Origin: Bacteroidales bacterium UBA4293
GTDB taxonomy: Bacteria; Bacteroidota; Bacteroidia; Bacteroidales; Bacteroidaceae
Assembly: GCA_002395835.1 (NCBI GenBank)
Contig: DGVD01000018.1
Span: forward strand, 62,001 to 126,000
Reading direction: 5' to 3'
Length of the DNA: 64,000 bases
Part shown: positions 25,113 to 33,565 of the stretch, piece by piece
Layout: the number at the start of each line of letters is the position of its first letter
How positions within the stretch are numbered: position 1 is the stretch's first letter
Translations under genes and position numbers: made by a program
The notes under the pieces: generated by a model
Told to the model about the DNA's origin: nothing
The model's database searches: none
The model's input: only the letters and a program-made list of their open reading frames with translations

Positions 25113-26378
25113 TCAAATTAAAGAAAGAGTTCTTTTATAAAGATTGAGCATTTGTTTTGTTTTACTATCCCAACTCAACTCCACTTGTCTTTCATGACAA
25201 TTATTTGAATAATAAGATAGCAAATCAGGATCATTATACAATTTTTCTATCGCCTCAGAAAAATCATTTGCCGATTGTTTCATATTGGAAAGAGGAATCT
25301 TTATACCTACTTTTTCATTTACACAATCTGCCTGTCCACATGTATCAAAACAAATTACTGGAAGTGCATTACCTATAGCCTCCATGACTACATGAGGAGT
25401 GCCCTCCGCTACTGATGTAAAAAGAAGCAGATCACTACAGTTCATAAGATCTTGCACCTCAGAATGACTGACTATTCCATGCCATTTACATTTATCTGCG
25501 ATTCCTAGACGAATTGCCATCTTTTTAAATGGGGATAGATCTCCCCCACCAACGATATGAAGCCTTAGATTATCTTTCTTGACTTTTGCAAAACTAGTCA
25601 AAGCCAAACTCAATAATTTTCTGAAATCAGTTTTCCCGACCCAAAGTATATCAAATGTATCCTTTGATTGATTTCTTTTTTCAATAGTATCCTTTAACTG
25701 GCATCCAGTTTCATTAATCAAGGGGGCTTCTTTATTAAAGTATTTTTTTATACTTACCACACTATTACCAGATGCTCCTATAACAAAAGATGCTTGATTA
25801 GCTGCAATGTGCACTCTCCTTCCAAACCTCAACTGATACTTGGTAATGGCATTTTTTAACGCAAAATAGAACTTGACTTTAAAGCTTGAACCTTCAGTAT
25901 AGGCCATTGGAAACGATTCTTTTGCATCGATAGGTCCCCATATGAATGGAATGCCTGTTTTTTGGGAAACTTTCCATAAATAACCAGGTTCCCTAAAACC
26001 AATCATATTCAATTGATGCAAAATATCTATTTTATGTTTACTGCAGATTTTTTCCGCTATATCAGCGGTTGACTTCTGCCATTTCTTATAGTATATATAA
26101 AAATGCCAATTCCCTTGGTTCCAACAAATTTTCCTTATTCTTTCACAGCGTTTTTGGTCGTCACCCCCTATAGGGTTCCAATAAAAATGAAGCCTTTTTG
26201 CTAAATCTTCATTTTCCGCTCTTGAAAGCCATTCTTCTATTTGAGCCCTATATTCTCCTTCAGTTATCACAAACAATTCACAATAATGGGCAAGATTTGT
26301 TATCCAATGCCAGCCCATGCCTTGTTCACTACCCATGCCTGGACAACACGTATAAGAATTAATTAAGACCTTCAACAT
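25113..26378 (-). CDS. glycosyltransferase family 4
   Basis: A 421-residue GT-B enzyme. The start LINSYTCCPGMGSEQGMGWHW includes the glycine-rich GSE-x-G-x-G-W loop of certain GT4 groups. The C-terminal domain has DILWVGKTDFRK, LHIVGGGDLSP, WHGIVSHSEVQDLM and SVAEGTPHVVMEAI, with the E-x7-E pattern. It is soluble. The acceptor cannot be named. It lies 3 bases after the lipoprotein gene in the same operon. Confidence 0.88.
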   Translation of the reverse strand: MLKVLINSYTCCPGMGSEQGMGWHWITNLAHYCELFVITEGEYRAQIEEWLSRAENEDLAKRLHFYWNPIGGDDQKRCERIRKICWNQGNWHFYIYYKKWQKSTADIAEKICSKHKIDILHQLNMIGFREPGYLWKVSQKTGIPFIWGPIDAKESFPMAYTEGSSFKVKFYFALKNAITKYQLRFGRRVHIAANQASFVIGASGNSVVSIKKYFNKEAPLINETGCQLKDTIEKRNQSKDTFDILWVGKTDFRKLLSLALTSFAKVKKDNLRLHIVGGGDLSPFKKMAIRLGIADKCKWHGIVSHSEVQDLMNCSDLLLFTSVAEGTPHVVMEAIGNALPVICFDTCGQADCVNEKVGIKIPLSNMKQSANDFSEAIEKLYNDPDLLSYYSNNCHERQVELSWDSKTKQMLNLYKRTLSLI

Positions 26379-26381
26379 ATA

Positions 26382-27401
26382 TCACCATACAGCCAAGCTG
26401 TCAACTGAAAGGAATTCATAGATATTCGATCCATTAACTGACATCATAAGCCTATTATCATAAACATAAAGTCCTTCTGGTTCCTGAGTAAAACCTGCAT
26501 TCAATAAATCTACAGTTTTTTCCAGTTTCTTATTTTCCAAATCAACTATACGCAAATTAATATAGCCACAAGACTTATAACCTTGCCCAATATACAACTT
26601 ATTGTCATGTATAACTCCACCTTGCATATTAACAGCACTGCAACCTAAATAATATGAGTCGAGTATATCCATGGCCTCATAAACGACCTTAGATTCATAG
26701 AATGAAGGCAATGTGAAAACAGATATTTTACACTGACCATAATTAAAATCAGTCGACTTATTATTCCTGGAATAAGTATACATCAACCTTTTTTCACCAT
26801 CGATAACAAGATTTGCATTCCCTAATGAATTTCTTATGGTCATCACTGGTAAATAAATGGTCTGAACCAGTTCCAAAGAGAAAGATTCATATTCTTCACC
26901 TTCCAAGTCAGGTAATACAATACGGAAAACTTGATAAAAACATCTTCCTTCTACATTATTTCGTTGTGAGATGTAAAGCAAGGGGAAAGGATCACCTTCC
27001 TGATAAAAATCTGGACCAAAACAAGCCTGATTGCAATGATATACCGAAGGACTATCCTTAAGAAAATCTGCAAAGCCAGTTGTATCTAAGGCATAAACCA
27101 ACGATTTAGTCCTTAGGTTATACATTTTTATATCCTTTAAATTAGCCGTTGCAATAAACAGATAGTCCCCATAACAAGCTCCACTTTGTCCTACAGGACC
27201 ATTGAGTGTATATGTTTCATAAAACACATTAGTAGTAATTGGAGCATCTGACGGTAAAATTTCTTCATAATATGTCTCCACCTCCTCTACTTCAAAAGGA
27301 TCATCGGATGACGATGAACATGAAGCCCACAAAGGAGTGGAAATCAAAATAAAGATAAAAACTAATAATTTGGCACCCTTATCCATTGCTTCTTTTTTCA
27401 A
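26382..27401 (-). CDS. predicted lipoprotein, beta-propeller-like, function unknown
   Basis: A 339-residue secreted protein. A hydrophobic signal (about residues 11-26) runs into WASC, followed by SSSSDDP, so Cys28 is a likely lipidation site; the Trp at -3 is not ideal. The mature part has repeated short strands (DYLFIATANLKDIKMYN, DNKLYIGQGYKSCGYINL, DNRLMMSVNG) like a six- or seven-bladed propeller. I cannot name the family. A lipoprotein among cytoplasmic sugar enzymes is odd; it might bind or export the finished polymer. It is 3 bases downstream of the licD-like gene. Confidence 0.72.
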   Translation of the reverse strand: MKKEAMDKGAKLLVFIFILISTPLWASCSSSSDDPFEVEEVETYYEEILPSDAPITTNVFYETYTLNGPVGQSGACYGDYLFIATANLKDIKMYNLRTKSLVYALDTTGFADFLKDSPSVYHCNQACFGPDFYQEGDPFPLLYISQRNNVEGRCFYQVFRIVLPDLEGEEYESFSLELVQTIYLPVMTIRNSLGNANLVIDGEKRLMYTYSRNNKSTDFNYGQCKISVFTLPSFYESKVVYEAMDILDSYYLGCSAVNMQGGVIHDNKLYIGQGYKSCGYINLRIVDLENKKLEKTVDLLNAGFTQEPEGLYVYDNRLMMSVNGSNIYEFLSVDSLAVW

Positions 27402-27404
27402 CCG

Positions 27405-28226
27405 TTAATCATTTTTCCAAAAATACCCATTGTAGTCGTGGGTTCTCCTTTGCTCTTCAGGAGGAAGTTTCATATAATCTCCATAGAAGATGCGTAAGTA
27501 TTCGTCATAACCGCTCATGACACAAAGCTCTGTATCTTCAAACTTATGTAATATAATAGGAACCAACGTAGACTTGCGTTGATATTCTTTCATTCCATAA
27601 TGCATGATGGTATAATTACAATAATAATCACTTGAATCAAAATCATATTCCTTGCATTGCTGAATATGCGAGTCTATATTGCTTCTGTGAAAATACAAGA
27701 TTCTTTTTCCTAACAATTTTATTTTATTAATTATTCCTTTAGTTTTGCGGAAGGGATATTTAGCTGTACGGATATGCATACCATCCAACCAAACACGAGT
27801 CATATGCTTTACCTTTTTTTCTGCCTCTTTACGGTCGCTAGGAGCACCATCCAATGGAAAAATATCAATCCATACTCCTACTTCATTCGTAGTCCAGGGT
27901 TTTTGACCTTGGTCTACAAATGTTTGCTTCATCTCACATATACGGGCATACGTCAACTCTACTTTATCGCCTCCTTCTATCTCATGAGAAAACAACTGAT
28001 AACCTCTTGATGACTTATAGCTTCTTATAAACCTCTCATAATCTGGTCTTGGCATGACCACATCCACATCATCATCCCAAGGAATAAAACCCTGATGACG
28101 AATAGCTCCTATTAAAGTTCCTCCACTCAAAGAATAGCGAATAGAATTCTTTAAACAAAAATCATGAAGATCTTTCACTATGTCCAAACTGATAGCTTGG
28201 ACCTCTTTTATTGTCATCAGTCTCAT
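27405..28226 (-). CDS. LicD-family phosphotransferase
   Basis: A 273-residue protein of the LicD family. The core YSLSGGTLIGAIRHQGFIPWD followed by DDVDVVMPRPDYERF (about residues 31-68) is diagnostic, with the DDD/DVD metal ligands. LicD enzymes move a phosphorylated group (classically phosphocholine, also phosphoribitol or ribitol phosphate in FKTN/FKRP relatives) from a CDP donor to a sugar. No choline kinase or choline cytidylyltransferase is in the window, so a polyol phosphate from the neighbouring CDP-polyol enzymes is a better guess. The gene overlaps the TagF-like gene by 4 bases. Confidence 0.9.
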   Translation of the reverse strand: MRLMTIKEVQAISLDIVKDLHDFCLKNSIRYSLSGGTLIGAIRHQGFIPWDDDVDVVMPRPDYERFIRSYKSSRGYQLFSHEIEGGDKVELTYARICEMKQTFVDQGQKPWTTNEVGVWIDIFPLDGAPSDRKEAEKKVKHMTRVWLDGMHIRTAKYPFRKTKGIINKIKLLGKRILYFHRSNIDSHIQQCKEYDFDSSDYYCNYTIMHYGMKEYQRKSTLVPIILHKFEDTELCVMSGYDEYLRIFYGDYMKLPPEEQRRTHDYNGYFWKND

Positions 28227-29386
28227 GGTTTACTATTTATTTCATCCAAAATCCGTTCGGCAATTACATGTGAAGCATGTCCAGTTTCATTCATCCCCAT
28301 ATATTTAAAGAATTCATCTAATGACTTCTGATAACTTTCCTCGTCAAAAGATAGAATAGCTCTCAATAAGCCATCTTCATCTCTGGTTAAAGGACATGGT
28401 AAGATTTCAGGATCTAATGCCAAATCACGCTCTCTACGATATTCTTCTAAATCTTGAGCATAAAATAAAGCAGGCTTTCTACTTAAGATAAAGTCAAATA
28501 ACCCAGAAGAATAATCAGTTATGAAAAAATCTGTTGCAGCTAAAAGCTCCTGAAAATCGGGATATGCTGTTGCATTTATCACAGTTTCATCGTATGAAAT
28601 GAAATCTGATTTTGAAGCTAGAATGGGATGCAAGCGAACGAGAGAAACCCACTTACCCCCAAAACGTGATTTCAAAGAATCTGTAATCTTATTAAACGGA
28701 ATCTTAAACATATTTAAGTCCGTATTTCGCCTAAATGTAGGGGCATATAAAAATATCTTTGTATCCTCTGATAAGCCAAAATACTGACGAACCAGATTGT
28801 AAACAGCAGTATTCTTATTTACAATTATGTCATTCCTAGCAGTTCCAACCTCCAAAATTTCTCCGTCATACCAAAAACAATCTCTAAAGAAATTGGTTGA
28901 CCATTTTGAATTTGTCATGAGGATGTCCATCATGCTAGAATCATGTTTAGACCGGATTTTATAATATAATGGCATGTCTTTTATATGACTCTCTATTTGC
29001 TTAAAAGCTATTGGTCCATGCCATGTCTGCACATAATACTGACTTTTTCTTTTTGCCACATAATACGGCAATCTATTATTTGTCACCCACGCACTTGCTG
29101 TAACCAACTCATATAATGCATGAAAAGATTTGATATTCACATTCCTAACTTGATCAGGAAGAGAAGTCCTATCTTTCGTCAACCATACCAAATCTAACCC
29201 TTTTTCCTTCTCTAATAAAGCATTACATATAGCTTTAGGGCTGCATCCAAATCCTTTTCCATTGAAATTAGCAAAAACAATCTTCTTCTTTCTTATAGGA
29301 AATAACATGAAAGGCCAATAAAGCACTCGCATTGGTATAAATAAAAACAATCTGACAAAATCTAAAAAATCATGTAATGTCATCAT
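28223..29386 (-). CDS. CDP-glycerol:poly(glycerophosphate) transferase-like (TagB/TagF family)
   Basis: A 387-residue protein. Family marks are VYVQTWHGPIAFKQI-like (here YYVQTWHG near 114-121), TNSKWST, FLYAPTFRR near residue 211, LVRLHP near 243, and ITDYSSGLFDF near 289, which binds the CDP-polyol. TagB/TagF enzymes build glycerol- or ribitol-phosphate teichoic acid in Gram-positive bacteria. An N-terminal hydrophobic stretch (about 10-28) may anchor it to the membrane. Next to LicD (4-base overlap) and a TagD-like fusion, it completes a teichoic-acid-like set in a Gram-negative lineage. Confidence 0.88.
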   Translation of the reverse strand: MMTLHDFLDFVRLFLFIPMRVLYWPFMLFPIRKKKIVFANFNGKGFGCSPKAICNALLEKEKGLDLVWLTKDRTSLPDQVRNVNIKSFHALYELVTASAWVTNNRLPYYVAKRKSQYYVQTWHGPIAFKQIESHIKDMPLYYKIRSKHDSSMMDILMTNSKWSTNFFRDCFWYDGEILEVGTARNDIIVNKNTAVYNLVRQYFGLSEDTKIFLYAPTFRRNTDLNMFKIPFNKITDSLKSRFGGKWVSLVRLHPILASKSDFISYDETVINATAYPDFQELLAATDFFITDYSSGLFDFILSRKPALFYAQDLEEYRRERDLALDPEILPCPLTRDEDGLLRAILSFDEESYQKSLDEFFKYMGMNETGHASHVIAERILDEINSKP

Positions 29387-29391
29387 TCTTT

Positions 29392-30129
29392 TTACTTTAC
29401 GCGGCCACTTTCAATCTTATATTCATAACTATGTATTCCCTCTGCCCTAAAATCTTTATGATAACGTTCAAGAACATTCTTGAACACTTCATCATATTGT
29501 GGAATAAATAGATCATCCTTTTTCAGCAAATGCTCAATAATTTCATTTGCCATCGGAGCTAAGACACTTAAATCAGTTTTTCCAGCATTGAAGGACGTTC
29601 CACGAAGTGATCCAGGTGATACATTCAAAATCTGATTACAACTTCCGGACTTTATTAACTCAACATTCACACTTTCGATGAAAACTTTCAATGCGGCCTT
29701 GGTAGCCGAATAGATACTGAAAAATGGAGAAGTCATAAAACCTGATATGCTCACCATGACCCCACAATAAAAGTCTGTATCCGCCTTCTCCAATTTCTCA
29801 TAAAACTTTTTTATGATTCTTAATACTGGTATTGTATTTACATTAAAATAAGTCTGAATCATGGAATCGTCTATATCTCTAAATAACTGCAGACGACCAA
29901 ATCCAGCTGTTATCATTAACGTATCCACATCTTGAAATCCATCGAAAATACTATAATCGTCAGATGTCAAATCAAATTGGAAACTTTCAAATTTGGGATT
30001 TGAGAACTCATCAAGAACTCTCGATTTATCTACGATATAAACTTTCTCAACTTCAGTACGCTTTGCAAGTTCTGTAGCTATTCCTAGCCCTATTCCATTT
30101 GCTCCACCTACAATTAATGCTCTTTTCAT
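29392..30129 (-). CDS. short-chain dehydrogenase/reductase
   Basis: A 245-residue SDR with the loop GGANGIGLG at the start, followed by VYIVDKS. The active site SISGFMTSPFFSIYSATK contains Ser, Tyr and Lys. The C-terminus is not FabG-like and lacks the usual G-x-x-I-x-V-D-G-G tail. The start overlaps the stop of the TagD-Gfo fusion by four bases. In CDP-polyol pathways a reductase makes the polyol from a keto or aldose phosphate, so this enzyme may supply the substrate of the neighbouring cytidylyltransferase (inference). Confidence 0.82.
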   Translation of the reverse strand: MKRALIVGGANGIGLGIATELAKRTEVEKVYIVDKSRVLDEFSNPKFESFQFDLTSDDYSIFDGFQDVDTLMITAGFGRLQLFRDIDDSMIQTYFNVNTIPVLRIIKKFYEKLEKADTDFYCGVMVSISGFMTSPFFSIYSATKAALKVFIESVNVELIKSGSCNQILNVSPGSLRGTSFNAGKTDLSVLAPMANEIIEHLLKKDDLFIPQYDEVFKNVLERYHKDFRAEGIHSYEYKIESGRVK

Positions 30130-31475
30130 ATTTCCAAAAGCCCTTTCTTTTCTGAAAAATTCTGCATAATGTCAGACATACATATACTTTCCCTTCTTCT
30201 AAGACGGGCAGAAGAGTACCTATGATTCAATATGCAACTTACAAATTCCTGTATCTCATATCTTAATCCTGCACCATCCCACTTATAAAAGAATTTCTTA
30301 TTATCATTCTGATTTTCATAACGAAGCTCAAAATAATCGGTCTTCCACCAAGGGGCTGGAACATAAGCATAACCTTTTGTACCTGAAATAATTAAATTGC
30401 CTTCTGTTTTTACTCCCAATCCCACCTTAAATGAGGCTATAGCTTTATCATACTGGATAATTCCTTTTGTATAGGTATCTACACCCTCAACCATTCTGCT
30501 ATAAAAATTCAAACTTTTAAAATCGCATCCTAATAACTTAATAATAGGAAGCAGAGGATAACTACCTAATTCATACATGGAACCACCAGCCTGTCCTGGA
30601 TCAAATTCACGAAGTGTTTTATCATCATCCCACAATTTACTTAATGATGCCTCAATGTCGACAACTTCACCTATCAGTCCAGATTTTATGATCACCATCA
30701 AGTGATTAAATGCAGGGCAATGTGCTGTTTTATTTGCTTCCATTAACACGCATCCTTGCTGTTCTGCGAAACGGTACATCTCCCTTGCCTGAGCTCCATT
30801 TAAAACCAAAGGAGTTTCACATAATACATGTTTCCTGTGTTCCAATGCAAGTTTTATATACTCATAATGGCTCAAATGTGGGGTGGCAATATAAACAGCA
30901 TCAACACTATCCAAAAAATCGTTAATGTCTGTATAGCAGTTTGCAATCTCTTTTTCTTTCACAAAATGCTGAGCTTTAGGTATGTCGATGTCATAAGCAC
31001 TGACCGCCTCTATACCATTCACAAATCTAGACTCTGGAACGAAACGCTGAGCAATTCTACCTACACCTATGATACCCGTCCGAACTGTCTCCTGAGTTTC
31101 AGCACGAAGCATAGTTGATGATATTCCTTCTGTACGAGGGAGATACACTACTTGACAGTATTCTTTGAGATAATCAAATTTACCTGTCCAGTCGCTCCCT
31201 ATGGCAAAAATATCAACTCCATATTTCTGTATATCATCTATCTTCTGCCCCACATAGTCCTCAATAATGATCTTGTCTGCATATCCCGTTGCCTTAACAG
31301 CCTCCACTCTTTCCAGGACATTATTGCGGACATTTAATTTACCCCTATCTCTATCGAAATTATCATTTGTGACACCTACAATAAGATAGTCGCCTAATTC
31401 TTTTGCTCTACGCAAAAGATTCAAATGCCCTTGATGTAGTAAATCGTAAGTACCGTATGTAATTACTTTTTTCAT
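30126..31475 (-). CDS. fusion: TagD-like cytidylyltransferase + Gfo/Idh/MocA oxidoreductase
   Basis: A 449-residue two-domain protein. Residues 1-128 are a glycerol-3-phosphate cytidylyltransferase-like domain: TYGTYDLLHQGH with H14-x-G-H17, VGVTNDNF, and RTEGISST near 120. Residues about 133-449 are a Gfo/Idh/MocA-type NAD(P) oxidoreductase: GIIGVGRIAQRF Rossmann loop, YIATPHLSHYE, and HVLCETPL with the usual E-K/T-P region (Thr in place of Lys). The first domain should attach CMP to a polyol phosphate; the second should oxidise or reduce a sugar or polyol. It resembles in concept the bifunctional Bcs1 (IspD-SDR) but with different domains. I saw no frameshift at the junction. Confidence 0.88.
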   Translation of the reverse strand: MKKVITYGTYDLLHQGHLNLLRRAKELGDYLIVGVTNDNFDRDRGKLNVRNNVLERVEAVKATGYADKIIIEDYVGQKIDDIQKYGVDIFAIGSDWTGKFDYLKEYCQVVYLPRTEGISSTMLRAETQETVRTGIIGVGRIAQRFVPESRFVNGIEAVSAYDIDIPKAQHFVKEKEIANCYTDINDFLDSVDAVYIATPHLSHYEYIKLALEHRKHVLCETPLVLNGAQAREMYRFAEQQGCVLMEANKTAHCPAFNHLMVIIKSGLIGEVVDIEASLSKLWDDDKTLREFDPGQAGGSMYELGSYPLLPIIKLLGCDFKSLNFYSRMVEGVDTYTKGIIQYDKAIASFKVGLGVKTEGNLIISGTKGYAYVPAPWWKTDYFELRYENQNDNKKFFYKWDGAGLRYEIQEFVSCILNHRYSSARLRRRESICMSDIMQNFSEKKGLLEI

Positions 31476-31486
31476 ATGCTAGTAAA

Positions 31487-32476
31487 TTAATAGCCCATTA
31501 AGAAATTCATTAATTTGAACTTTTTACATAAATAAACTGCCAATGTAGCCAATGCGACTTGAAGAATAAAGACTACAGGAATCACTATGAAAGGATTAAC
31601 AATACCCAGTTTCATAACGATGATAGTACGAGCTGGCATAAGAACAAATCCTGTCATAATATAAAACTGCAAAGAGTATTTTCCTACCCACTCTATAAAA
31701 TCAACAGCCTTATTGATAAGAAAAGACTTTATGGTAGTCAATCTAATAGAAATAGAAAAACAAGCAAAAGAACCAATAATAGGGAGAATCAACTCCCAAA
31801 ATCTACCTTCACAATAATTGTTTATCAGGATATTGTAAACCACAAACAATAAGAGGAAAAGGACCCAATAGGTTTCAAAACACTTGCGAATTTCTGGATA
31901 GAACCTTCTTAAAAGAAAACCAATAAGGAAATATCTGGTAAAAATTAGTACTCTTTGCAATGGATATATAAATGGAAACCAATTTTCCTCGGACAATGTG
32001 TATATAAACAATATAGTCAAACAAACTGTAAACGTGGATTTTACAATATATTTTCTAAACGGAGTAACAAGGAAAAAAATCCAGAACAGAATATAAAGGA
32101 ACCATCGGTCACCTCCTTCCAGAAAATAATAATGCAACCTTTCACTCCATCCTCCTTGAGTAAAAGCAGCCATGGAAGGCATCATCAGTTTCATTCCTAA
32201 AGAAACCAAACAAACAAAGAAATAAGGGACCACAAGTCTCCTAATTTTGTCATTCATGACAACTGACCAACTTTTCTTGCTATTCGCAAACAAAAAACCA
32301 GACACCATAAAGAAACATGGCATATACCATGAACCTACAATGTCTACCATTAATTTGCAAATGGGATAAAGTTCACGGAAATTGACCGGAAAATACAAGA
32401 TACTATGATTCCAAAATACCAAAAGCATACAAATGCCTTTTATTATATCAATTTCCCGAAATCTTACTTTAGGCAT
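31487..32476 (-). CDS. membrane acyltransferase, acyltransferase-3 family (second)
   Basis: A 329-residue polytopic protein with about 9 to 10 helices. The N-terminus REIDIIKGICMLLVFWNHSILYF has the family pattern with the motif His in WNHS, and CFFMVSGFLFANSKK follows. It probably O-acylates the polysaccharide or its lipid-linked unit. It is clearly a different branch from the acyltransferase at 23097-24167. It is 11 bases upstream of the TagD fusion and 13 bases downstream of a GT4 gene. Confidence 0.85.
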   Translation of the reverse strand: MPKVRFREIDIIKGICMLLVFWNHSILYFPVNFRELYPICKLMVDIVGSWYMPCFFMVSGFLFANSKKSWSVVMNDKIRRLVVPYFFVCLVSLGMKLMMPSMAAFTQGGWSERLHYYFLEGGDRWFLYILFWIFFLVTPFRKYIVKSTFTVCLTILFIYTLSEENWFPFIYPLQRVLIFTRYFLIGFLLRRFYPEIRKCFETYWVLFLLLFVVYNILINNYCEGRFWELILPIIGSFACFSISIRLTTIKSFLINKAVDFIEWVGKYSLQFYIMTGFVLMPARTIIVMKLGIVNPFIVIPVVFILQVALATLAVYLCKKFKLMNFLMGY

Positions 32477-32489
32477 AAAATCTCTTGTT

Positions 32490-33533
32490 TCAATTCATTA
32501 GATGAGAATAAATTTCATCTAACTTAGAACATATATTCTTAACATTAAATACACTATCAACCAATTTGTCTGCATTCTCTTGCAAATGGTTCCTTTTTTC
32601 TGAGGAGCCCATTAAACTGTCAAGACAATCAGCTAATTGGTCTATATCGTAAATATCATAAATTAGACAATCCTTTTCGTTTGTCATCGCATCTACGATT
32701 CCTCCCACAGGAGTAGTTACAACCGGTATTCCATATGCTATTGCATCGAGTACCCCCATAGGAAAACCCTCTCCGTTACTTGGCAAACAATAGATTGAGG
32801 CACGTTGAAATGCATTAATTTTATCGGGACCACTAACCCAACCTAAGAATTGGACTTGATTCTCTGAAACTCCATACTCACGACATAATTCTTTTGCCTT
32901 ATCTATGGCCCCATTACCAGCAAACACTAATTTCCAATCGGGATACTTGGCAGAAATTTTTGAAAAAGCTTGAATCAATCTATTATACCCCTTCCGCTCT
33001 ATTAAAGTCCCAGCAAACAAAATCACATTTTCCCGCTTTGAAAAATCCCGTTGAACTATTGGACAAGGATTGTATAGATAATCCATCTTATAATTTCTAT
33101 CAGGAAAAGTCTTTTTTATAACACTCATCCAATAAGGAGCTAAGACAATCATCAAATCACTTAGATCAAATAACGATTTAAAATGATTAATGTATTTGGG
33201 ATCCTCCAAGTGACGTTCCGATGCTGGATGAAAATGTACAATTATCTTTTTCTGAAAAAGTTTTGCAATCCTAGCGAAAATAAGTTTCCTACGTACGGAA
33301 TTTCTCACTCCCACGTGAATATGAACAATATCATAAAATGGTAATAAACAAAGAAATTCTACAAGGGAGGTTAGCAAATACCACAATTTGCGTACTTTGC
33401 CCCCATCACGATGAGTTTGAATCCATTTACAATGATATTTTCCCCACTGATATCCACTTTCATGAGCTTTAACCACGGATGTAATACCACCACGTGTATA
33501 TCTGGAAGTTGCAACAACTAGAACTTTTGCCAT
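32490..33533 (-). CDS. glycosyltransferase family 4
   Basis: A 347-residue GT-B enzyme. The N-terminus VLVVATSRYTRGGITSVV has the G-G loop; the C-terminal domain has ILFAGTLIERKGYNRLIQAF, LVFAGNGAID, VQFLGWVSG and LPSNGEGFPMGVLDAIAYG, with E-x7-D in place of the usual second Glu. It lies 32 bases downstream of the large membrane protein gene. Sugar specificity is unknown. Confidence 0.88.
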   Translation of the reverse strand: MAKVLVVATSRYTRGGITSVVKAHESGYQWGKYHCKWIQTHRDGGKVRKLWYLLTSLVEFLCLLPFYDIVHIHVGVRNSVRRKLIFARIAKLFQKKIIVHFHPASERHLEDPKYINHFKSLFDLSDLMIVLAPYWMSVIKKTFPDRNYKMDYLYNPCPIVQRDFSKRENVILFAGTLIERKGYNRLIQAFSKISAKYPDWKLVFAGNGAIDKAKELCREYGVSENQVQFLGWVSGPDKINAFQRASIYCLPSNGEGFPMGVLDAIAYGIPVVTTPVGGIVDAMTNEKDCLIYDIYDIDQLADCLDSLMGSSEKRNHLQENADKLVDSVFNVKNICSKLDEIYSHLMN

Positions 33534-33565
33534 TTTCTATAAAAGCCACTGATTAAAACGAAACA

